From the NCBI GenBank assembly GCA_024362935.1, contig JANCRA010000018.1, positions 1,736,001-1,800,000 of the forward strand: a DNA stretch of 64,000 nucleotides, given 5' to 3'. This DNA is from Setophaga petechia (taxonomy: Eukaryota; Chordata; Aves; Passeriformes; Parulidae). Within the stretch, counting starts at the first letter, position 1. Every line of letters begins with the position of its first letter. This document shows positions 20,201 through 28,028 of the stretch, one piece after another. The translations under genes were made by a program, and so were the position numbers. Under the pieces are notes generated by a model. That model made no database searches. It was not told the DNA's origin and was given only the letters and a program-made list of their open reading frames with translations.

Positions 20201-23200
20201 GATTTTTAGTGGGAATTGGATTAAGCTTTATTTGCTTAATAACCAGCAACTCATAGGACGAATCATGGCAGAACAGAGCTCTGTATGAGCTCAGTGTGTG
20301 CGTGCCCTCCTGACCCACAACAGCCAAAACCTTAATTTCACTCTCTGACAACAAAGCCTCAAAACTATTCCTTAAATACACAACTTTTGCAGGTGGCTGT
20401 GCAAGGAGCCCCTGCCCGCCACGGACAGGGGGCCGCGGCCATAAAACCTGAAACATGAAGCTGTGCCTGCAGATTAAAAAAGTTTGTAAAACGTGTAAGG
20501 TGGGATCAGATCTGGTGGAACCTACAGCAGTAGGTTCACTCCTGTAAGTTTATATTACTGACATCGGGCATGTTGTTAAGAGTGTGATACTACTGGTTTT
20601 GCTCCCTTTGCAGTGGCACGTACTTGAGTACAAGGCAAGGAAACAAAACACACACACAAAAACCCACTAAAAACCTATTTGGGCACGCACAGCAATCTAA
20701 AACCTCAGTAAAGTGATCTTGAGTCACTCTGAGTTTTCCGTGGATAAACCAAGGGGACTCTTCAGGAGCTGCTTTGTTGGGGAGAAAGGGATCTGCAAGT
20801 CCAGGTCAGTTTCACAGCACTATGTGTCTGTATCACTGTCAGAACTCTGCAAGCAATAAGCAAGATAAAACGGTATTCTGGGGTTTTAACTTCAACAGCT
20901 ACCAACAATCTTTCTAAAAACAAAAAAAGTAAAAAAAAGAAAAATTTGTAGTTTGAAGGTGACCGTGATCTCAGCCTGGAATGTGTGACAGACGCTGCCA
21001 TGCCACTGCTTGATTTGCAACTGCACTTCCATTAACATATATCTTTAAAAATAATGCTTTTGCTGGGCTCACAGCGCTGCCAGAAAGCCTAATAGAGCCA
21101 ATCATTCTAAAGTCCTTAAAAAGTTGAACTAATAGATATTTAACGATAACAGAGAGGAGTCGTCCAAGTTAGCAGAAACTGCTCTAGAATCCTAAACTGC
21201 CTCTGAGCTGAAAAAGCACATTCCAGGGCAAGAACAGTGACAAGGCTCTCTGCAGCTCTGCACACACTGTAGTCTCTTTGGGGAAAAGAAAAAAACTGAG
21301 TGCCCAGTTTGTGGAATTTCATTATTGATATACACCTAAAATTACATATGTTCAGGTTAGATTGGGTGTGACAGGAGATAATAGTAAGACAGCAAAAAGA
21401 AATCCTAGATCAACTTCATTTGAGATTTTTTAAAAAAATAAGTACAAAAATGCAGCTTTTAAGCCCTACTCCAGCTGCAATCAAATGAAACATGAGTTGC
21501 ATCCAGCATGCATGTTTTGACTGCATCCCACCATTATCGAGCTGTTCATCTCAGCAAAGCTCATTTATACAGTCATAAGAAAGAGCCCAGGCCTTTTGTA
21601 AAGTTGATCCTAAGTGATGAAACCTAACCCCAGCCGTGAGTCAGGGGGTGGGGTGGTATGTCTCTGAAAAAACTCTAAGAGAGAAAATGACAAAAAAATG
21701 TTTTTCTTTCCCTCTTTTTGTTAAATACAGCAGGTAGAACACAGCAGAGAGACCAGATTACACACCGCCCTGAGTTCATCTCAATCCTGCCTCGAGCAGT
21801 CTGGGAACCATACCTATCAGTCAAGCTCGAATTTAGCAGTATAAACTTGTGGGCAGCATGAGGCCGGGAGCACTGGAAGGATCTTTCACCTTCTCAGGTA
21901 CAGCCCAATGTTTGCTTGTGAATTTTACAGATGAGTTGAAGCAATTAGAGGTGAACAATTACTGCTGATCGAGTGTCAGTGGCTCAGGAGCGAGCGCAGA
22001 CTGGGGATGCTCCCTGTGCAACCAGGGCTGCTGAGCTGCTTTGTGTCCCTGGGGGAGCAAGGAAGAGCTGGGGTGTCCCCCCACGCCTGCACCCAGCACT
22101 GGCTGTGGCTCCAGCTGAGCTGGGGTCCCCTGTACCAGCTGGGCTGCATCGTCTCTGCCCTCCAGCTCTAGCCACAACCACTGACACACATCCCCAGCTT
22201 CACCTTATTTTTATTTCCCCTTTTTATTCCCTTCTTTTTCTTTTTTTCCCCCTTTATTTTTTTCCAGGAGCTACCAAGGCTGAGTGACCCCAGGCAGCCC
22301 CACACAGTCTATATGTGCACACTCAGCCCTGACTTGCATTTGTCACTCCTTGTACACGCACACGTTTGGCCATGTAACGTCCATTTCCCAGTTTGCCTCC
22401 CCATTATATTTTATATTACCTCTGGTGAGCTTGTGCCAGAAGCAAGCAGAAGGAGGAGCTGTTAGAAAGAGTTTCTTGCTTTAAGATTCGAGAGCACATT
22501 TTTAGCATTAACTTTTTAGGCTCTGGTCATAAAACGTTGGAGTACGCGGACGATTTTGTGGGTAAGTGTGCAGCGTTTCCAGAGGGCCAAATGAACAACA
22601 ATCTCCTGCTGACAGCACCCAGATCACAACAAGCTACTTGAAAGACAACCAAATCTTAATTTGCAAATCTCAGCAACAAAACGCTATAAAAATATGGAAT
22701 TATGAACAGCACGATACTGTGCAAAATAAATAACAAGTCTCCAGTGAATGAAGGGAATTATTGGCAGCAGTACAGCCACCATTACCAAATGTCAGAAATG
22801 TAAACACTAAAAAAAAGAGAAAGTTAAAAGCGCCATAACTTTCCTTCCAAAAACGTCAAAGCGCGGGTGTGTGCTCAGAGGGAGATGCTGATGGCTCAGC
22901 CTCGCCTGCACTTTCAGCTGCAGATCCCCAGCACCGACCCAAGGACAGTGAGTTGCTTGACCAATGCATGTGATTTCTTCTCATCTTTCCTACCTACACC
23001 AGCTCCTGCTCAATGTAAAATACTTGAATTCGCTTTTTCAATTTATCTACATAGTTTCCTTTTCCTATCACTGTTCCATAAACGCTCTGCACGGAGAGAA
23101 TTTATCGTTTTTCAGCACAAAGCGTATTTCAGCTTGGAAAACGTAACTTGCTTTTACTAATAACCTTTATGGTTTCTTTAGTTAAACCAGCTGCTGTATA

Positions 23201-24440
23201 GAAAAGAAATTATCTCTCGGTCCGCTGGCTCGTTCCATGCTGCATGCGCTCAGGGCTGAACTGTAAAAGTTGGAAATGAAGAAGATCTTCTCTCATAGTT
23301 TTTGAGAAAGTTATTTAACCCAGTTTTAATCAGCTATCTCACATGAGTGAAATACGTAGCACTGGGCTGGAAATAGCAGGCTCCCTCACATTCATTTCCT
23401 ATACGTATGGAATTTGATTTGAAAGAATGATTTCTAATTGAAGCTTTGTGTCTGGTTGTGATTCTTCTTTCAATACTGTCAAGGCAATTAAATCAGCTAA
23501 AGATAATCTTTAACATTCACCTGATGCAGTTAATTAAGTGGTGAAAAATGAAACACTGATTAAATGAATCGAATTCTATGTTGCAGGTAGAGAAGTTTAA
23601 ATTGAAAACAAGAATTCACAATCAGCTGTTGCTTTGCTGTTTTAGGTATTTTACTTTAAAGAAGCAGAGCTTCCTCAGCCTAACTTTGCCCATTAAAATA
23701 TTTCATAATGACCAGTGTTATCTGCAGACAAAAGCAAACCCTGATTTAGGAAACACCTAATAACTCATCAGCATAATTGAAAACAAAATGCTTTCCTGCA
23801 TTCTTCCTCTGCCTATCCCAGCCTTTCTTCCAACACACAAGGATAAATAATGTTTCAGCCCAACAAAGAGTAGATTTAAGTGCAATAAATGAAAAGAAAA
23901 AGAAAACCACTGAAGACCCTGATTCAGCACATAAGTACTACAAGTTCCAGCAAAGTGTATGGGAAGGCACAATAATATCCATGCATGTGTGCATTCAAAT
24001 CCAAAGCCTCACATAAGCAAGTACACTGGTAACATTATCACTTTTGTGTCCTCCCCTCTTTCCATTAAATTCATGTTACAGCATCCAACCAACTCCACGA
24101 TTTAAGACAGCAATCCAAGTGGACTGCAACAGGAGCCAGAAAATGCTCCTAATTCAAAATCAGCACATAATGCCTTCGTATCCCTCAGAAAACAGCCCTG
24201 AATTTTATCAAAGACCAAAAAAACCTCATACATAAATTGAATAATAACATGTAAAACTGAAAATTCGTATTTTCTACGGGCCCAAATCAAAATTATTCCA
24301 TTCTGCATTTCCATCTGTACCTTATCTTTTAGCATAACAGCAAACAGGCCAAAAGCTGTTGTGAAATCCTGTTATTTTTTTTTCCATTGACACGTGAAAG
24401 TTCCTTTAAAAACTAAGTCCAGAAAGTGAACACCACGTAC
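14241..24440 (-). other. MECOM: MECOM intron 2 (between EVI1 exons 2 and 3)
   Basis: The 10.2-kb intron runs from the GTACGT donor at 24435-24440 to the CCCCCAG acceptor at 14241-14247. GC-richer stretches at about 14.8-16.8 kb and 18.2-19.6 kb contain long but unremarkable open frames. CpG-retaining segments near 18.05-18.23 kb and 22.5-23.6 kb are candidate regulatory DNA (see findings). I recognise no coding exon of any gene. Mammalian EVI1 is reported to have alternative 5' starts in this area, but nothing here lets me place one. Confidence 0.85.
14617..14662 (+). mobile_element. Possible degraded CR1 3'-tail fragment
   Basis: CAGACATCTTTTCCAACCCT followed by GATGTTTCTATAATTCT resembles the CR1 tail (GATCTT..TTCCAACCCTGATGATTCTATGATTCT) with substitutions. 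It is too short to assign firmly, and it lies in MECOM intron 2. Confidence 0.35.
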
Positions 24441-24575
24441 CTGATCACTTATTTGACATGCAACAAGGTTGTGCTGATTGTAGCATCCAGCAAACTTGAT
24501 ATATTTGAGCCAGTTTCCTACATCTGGTTGACTGGCATCTATGCAGAACTTCACATTGCAAAACTCATCCAAGAT
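24441..24575 (-). CDS. MECOM: MECOM PR-domain exon; leader exon in the short EVI1 transcript (EVI1 exon 2)
   Basis: This exon is 135 nt (45 codons, phase 0 at both ends), with the acceptor TTCTTCTTTTTAG|ATCTTG and the donor GATCAG|GTACGT. It encodes ILDEFCNVKFCIDASQPDVG, then NWLKYIKFAGCYNQHNLVAC and QISDQ, the middle of the PR domain of PRDM3. It joins in frame to IFYRVV in the next exon. PR domains are SET-related, and this family has been linked to histone H3K9 mono-methylation. In the MDS1-EVI1 isoform the exon is coding; in EVI1 it is 5' leader. It contains no in-frame ATG and several out-of-frame ATGs. The upstream exon supplying the N-terminal half of the PR domain (ending ...SYGWE in mammals) is not found up to 64000. 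Confidence 0.96.
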
Positions 24576-24716
24576 CTAAAAAGAAGAATATGAAAGAGTA
24601 AATCTTTCTGTCGCTGGCTAAGTATTCTTATCAAAAGATAAATCACAGGTTTCCAGATAAACAAGCAGATAATAATAATAATAATGATAATGATAATAAT
24701 AATGATAATAATAATG

Positions 24717-24779
<63 letters not shown>

Positions 24780-26217
24780 GTGTGTTTATTCAGAAATATG
24801 TTTCCCTCCTGAGATTTTTTAGGAACTGTCAGAATACAGACATAATAATAAAAAGACAACAAATGTTCTGAAAATGTCTTGACAATTATTTACAAGTAAT
24901 CGAAATGTTGTCTAATTATTGCAATGAAACACTATGTTAATTTAAGAGGCACCTGATTTTCTATGCATTCATCAATGACTGTGTCTGAAATAATTATTTT
25001 AATTAAATAAGAATCTGACAAGAATATAATAAAAATTATTAAAATAGATGGTGTTGGCTTCATTTAAGGTTTCTGTTTTGTTTCAGGATTTACATTGATT
25101 GCAGCACTCATTTAGAATTTTTATATTTGTTGCTCTGAACCAAACTTTATCTGGTAGGCAGAGTTATTTATCTTGTTTTAACATTACACTTCCCAAATAG
25201 TCCTGTGCAACACTTAAATCCCTCCCCTTAATCGAAACAAATAACAGAACTCTTTATGTCAAAATAAAGAGAATAAATGAAAAACAATGTAAACACTCAT
25301 GCAAACCATGAAGCAGTACTCAATACACACCAATAAATGGTTCCAATTATGCAGACAATAAACAAATATAATGAGACTGCTCGTGGACAAGCTGAAGACG
25401 ATGCTCTATTCTAATATTATGACAAATTACTAATCATTACAGCGGACTGAATATCATTATCTGCAAGCTTCACCACCGGCCTATCCCAAACTTCCCACAG
25501 CTTCCCGGGGAGCTGACTGCTAAATTGTAACAACTTCGCCTTGCCGCCGGCAGCAGCCACCCCATTTTCACAGCAAAATAAAGGAAACAACCTGAAACGC
25601 CCCAAACGAAAGCGAAGGGCGCGGGAGGCTGCGCCCCGCCGGGGAGCGCCGGGAGCCGCGGCCGGAGCCGGCGCTGCCGCTGCCCGCTCCCCGGGAGCCC
25701 TCGGATGTCCCTGCCCGGCCCCTCGGCGGTCCCGGAGCGAGCCCCGCGCTGTCCCCGCGGGACCCGCCCCGGTCACCCCCGCGCCCGCGGGGCCGCGATC
25801 GGGCCGGGCCGTGGGATGGGGGTGCGGAGGGTGCGCGCAGCCCGCGGGGCAGCCGAGCATCGCCGCGCCGAACCGGGCTCTGCCCTCTCCTCCAAAAGAG
25901 AATTTGGAAAACCTCGCCTCCAGCCAGGAGGCCCCCGAACCCCGCAGAGCCCCGCAGAGCCCCGCGGCCGCGCCGGCCGAGCTCGGTCCCCACGGGCGCG
26001 CACGCTGCCCCGCCGCCCGCACCTCCGGCTGCTCTTGGGAACGGGACGCGCAATTTTCCCTTTCGGAGAAAACCCTAAGGAGGGAAGGGGGGCTCACCCC
26101 GCACTCCCCGGCGTCTGGGCTCTGCCCCGGGGCCGGCGGCGCGGCGGCACCGACGGGGCAAAGCGGCCCCGTCCCGCGGGGCCGTGGCAGCGCCGCCGCC
26201 GCGCTCGCCGCTCTTAC
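24576..26217 (-). other. MECOM: Probable EVI1 intron 1 (also part of the long intron of the PR isoform)
   Basis: This lies between a strong candidate donor (GTAAGA at 26212-26217) and the TTTTTAG acceptor at 24576-24582. Its distal part carries the AAT microsatellite and AT-rich sequence. Its proximal part, from about 25590, is already CpG island. Several strand-symmetric open frames in the GC-rich part lack any protein-family resemblance and reflect scarcity of stop codons. Confidence 0.6.
24669..24779 (+). repeat. (AAT)n microsatellite
   Basis: This is about 110 bp of near-perfect AAT trinucleotide repeat. The left part is interrupted by GAT units; from about 24717 to 24778 it is uninterrupted, roughly 20 units. 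It sits 94 bp upstream (minus sense) of the PR-exon acceptor. The poly-Ile frame it produces on the minus strand is not a gene. Confidence 0.97.
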
Positions 26218-26272
26218 CTTGCGTCGCCGGGAGCCCGCGGGGGCAGGGAGGGGGCAGAGGGACAAATATCCT

Positions 26273-26371
26273 TCAGGCGGCTGGAAGCAACATCTCGGCG
26301 TTAAACGCGGGCGGAGGCCGCGGCCGTCGGGGTCCGGGGAGCGGCGGGCGCGGCGCGGGGCGCTCCACCAT
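26273..26371 (-). other. Upstream ORF in predicted EVI1 exon 1 (32 codons)
   Basis: The ATG at 26369-26371 (context CGCACATGG, G at +4) opens a 32-codon Pro/Arg-rich frame ending in TGA at 26273-26275. It lies entirely upstream of the predicted donor and out of frame with EVI1. If translated it would lower re-initiation at the main start. The peptide is low-complexity and probably has no function of its own. Confidence 0.4.
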
Positions 26372-26419
26372 GTGCGGGGGGCGGCGGGGCCCGGGCGGGG
26401 GCTGCCGGCCCCGGAGGGC

Positions 26420-26467
26420 TCAGCGGCGGCGGGGCTCGGCGGGTTCCTGCCGGCTCGCCATCACCAT
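26420..26467 (-). other. Upstream ORF in predicted EVI1 exon 1 (15 codons)
   Basis: On the minus strand, ATG GTG ATG GCG opens a 15-codon frame (MVMASRQEPAEPRRR) that ends in TGA at 26420-26422. Two in-phase ATGs lie six bases apart. It matters only if transcription starts upstream of 26467. It resembles no protein I know. Confidence 0.4.
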
Positions 26468-27030
26468 CCCCTTTCGGCCCCTCCTGGTCTTATCGGCTGG
26501 CTTTGGGGCGGCGTGTGCGAAAAAAGTTATCAAGGAAGAGGGAGGAAGGGGAAAAAAAAAGAAAAAGAAAAAAAACCCCACCTAAAACCCACACAAGCCT
26601 CTTCAGGGAAAGGAAGGGGGGAAAGGGAAAAAAAATGAAAAAATAAAAACAACAACAACAAACCCCACAGCGCACCGCTCAACAAAACAAACTTCTTTCA
26701 CTTCTCCGCCGGGGATGGGAGAAAAGTGAGTGCGCGTGGGAGGGCGGACGGGCGGCTCTCCCCCTCCCCACGCCCGCAGCCTGCCCGCGGCGCTGCTTCC
26801 CCGCCGCACCCCCGGGCAGCGCCCGGCCCGGCCCGGCGCGGCCCTCTCCGCCCCCCCTCCCCGCCCACCCCGTCGGGCCGTGCCCTCCCGCCGCTCCCCT
26901 TTCGGGCACTGTCTCTTTAAAGCGGGGCAGCCCCGGCCGCTCCGGCCGCCTTTCCCCCCCCACCACCCTCCTCCCCGGCCCCCCCGTCCGGGGCGGCGGC
27001 GGCGGCGCTCCCGGCGCGCTTAAAGCGACA

Positions 27031-27100
27031 GCGGCCCCGCGGCCGGGGGTCACCGCCAGGTCGCGGAGGAGCGGCCCCGCGGCGGGGGCTCACCGGCAGC
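27031..27100. repeat. 40-bp-period duplication in the promoter CpG island
   Basis: 27031-27060 and 27071-27100 are two copies of a 30-bp GC-rich unit, 26 of 30 bases identical, starting GCGGCCCCGCGGC. On the minus strand each copy contains a GT donor-like site: GCG|GTGACC (27048-27053) and CCG|GTGAGC (27088-27093). The second is the better donor and could end an alternative first exon. Confidence 0.85.
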
Positions 27101-27190
27101 CCGCGGGGGCAGCCCCCGCCGGGCCCCCCCGGACGCATCCCCCGCCCGGGGCCGGCGGTGCGCGGTGCCTCGGGCCCTCGCCGCTCGCCT

Positions 27191-27201
27191 CTATTTATTG
27201 G
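27191..27201 (-). promoter_or_regulatory. MECOM: Candidate CCAAT / TATA-like pair
   Basis: The minus strand reads CCAATAAATAG, embedded in otherwise pure GC-rich sequence, so the AT-rich core stands out. It would support a start about 25-30 bp downstream, near 27162. It may equally be a chance or CpG-island-type motif. Confidence 0.35.
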
Positions 27202-27995
27202 CGGCCGCCGCTCGCCCCGGTGCCCGCAGCCCGGAGCGCCGTCGCGGCCGCCCCGCAGCGGGGGCTGCGGCGAGCGGGAGCCGCGCCGCGCTCGCCCCGA
27301 CGGCTGCTCCCGGCGCTCCGGGTGCAGGCGCGCCCGGCGCGTTACCCGAATTGTTCCCGTCATCGCGTCACTCTGCTTATTAATAACGATATCTAATGAA
27401 ATGCAACTTCTTTTTTTTTTTTTTTCCCCTTCGGCCAATTTTCGCGACGACCCCGTTTGGTGCCGCGGAACCACCGCCCCGCTTGCCGCCGCTTCCTAAA
27501 CGATTTTTTAAAATTTTGTTTCTCCTTTTATTTCTTTGGTAACGAATGCCATGAATGGAGCGGCGGGAGGCCGGGCTCTACCTGCCGGCGGGGGCGGCGG
27601 CTCCCTCCCGCGGGGCAGCGCAGCTCCCCCGGCTCGGGGCTCTCCCGGCTTAAATGGACCCGAAATCCAACCGTGCCGCAAAGCCGCAAACGTCCGCCAA
27701 GTTTGGAACAGCCCGGGCTCACTACGAAGAGATCCTCGTATATGTGCTTTGGGAAAAGGGCAAGGGAAAAAGAAAAAAATAAGAGGGCTGAGCTGTATCT
27801 TTTATTGCACCATACAGAAGTGCCACCCACTGTTTTTTTTCTCTTTTTTTTTTTTTTTTTAAGTGCAGATATATTTTTCAGACTAAAAGTGAATTTTTCT
27901 TCCCTGGGGGGCCAAGAAGGGCCGGGGAAGAAGAGCGGGGGGAGGGCGAGAAGCCGAGTGACAGGAGATGCTGATGGATTCGTCTCAGCGGCCCG

Positions 27996-28028
27996 TTATC
28001 TGTGACATTGACCTGTTAGCTCAGATAA
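27996..28028. promoter_or_regulatory. Candidate GATA / nuclear-receptor composite element
   Basis: TTATCT (27996-28001) and AGATAA (28023-28028) are inverted GATA motifs that flank TTGACCT, a nuclear-receptor half-site. GCTATTGTCC follows directly and includes a SOX-like ATTGT. The cluster sits at the upstream shoulder of the CpG island, less than 1 kb from the predicted EVI1 starts. Motif matching was by eye only. Confidence 0.35.

Larger units (their letters stand above)
26218..27165 (-). other. MECOM: Predicted non-coding exon 1 of EVI1 (5' end uncertain)
   Basis: The 3' boundary is supported by a strong donor, CGCAAG|GTAAGA, within the CpG island and 1.6 kb upstream of EVI1 exon 2. The 5' end is only guessed, from a CCAAT/ATAAATAG pair at 27191-27201 that would place a start near 27162; a TTTAAAG at 26915-26921 would place one nearer 26890. 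The frame that would join EVI1 exon 2 is closed by a TGA at 26461-26463 and has no ATG between that stop and the donor. A transcript from here should therefore initiate at the exon-3 ATG. It contains at least two upstream ORFs, listed separately. Confidence 0.5.

Noticed and set aside
24551..24862. Minus-strand frame encoding a long poly-isoleucine protein
   Set aside because: It is a translation of the AAT microsatellite and overlaps the real PR-domain exon in another context; it is not a gene.
25541..26638. 365-codon plus-strand open frame and overlapping long frames on both strands in the CpG island
   Set aside because: All frames are long because the DNA is very GC-rich and stop-poor. 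The peptides are low-complexity Pro/Arg/Ala/Gly with no family resemblance. Several begin inside the predicted EVI1 intron 1 and run through exon 1.
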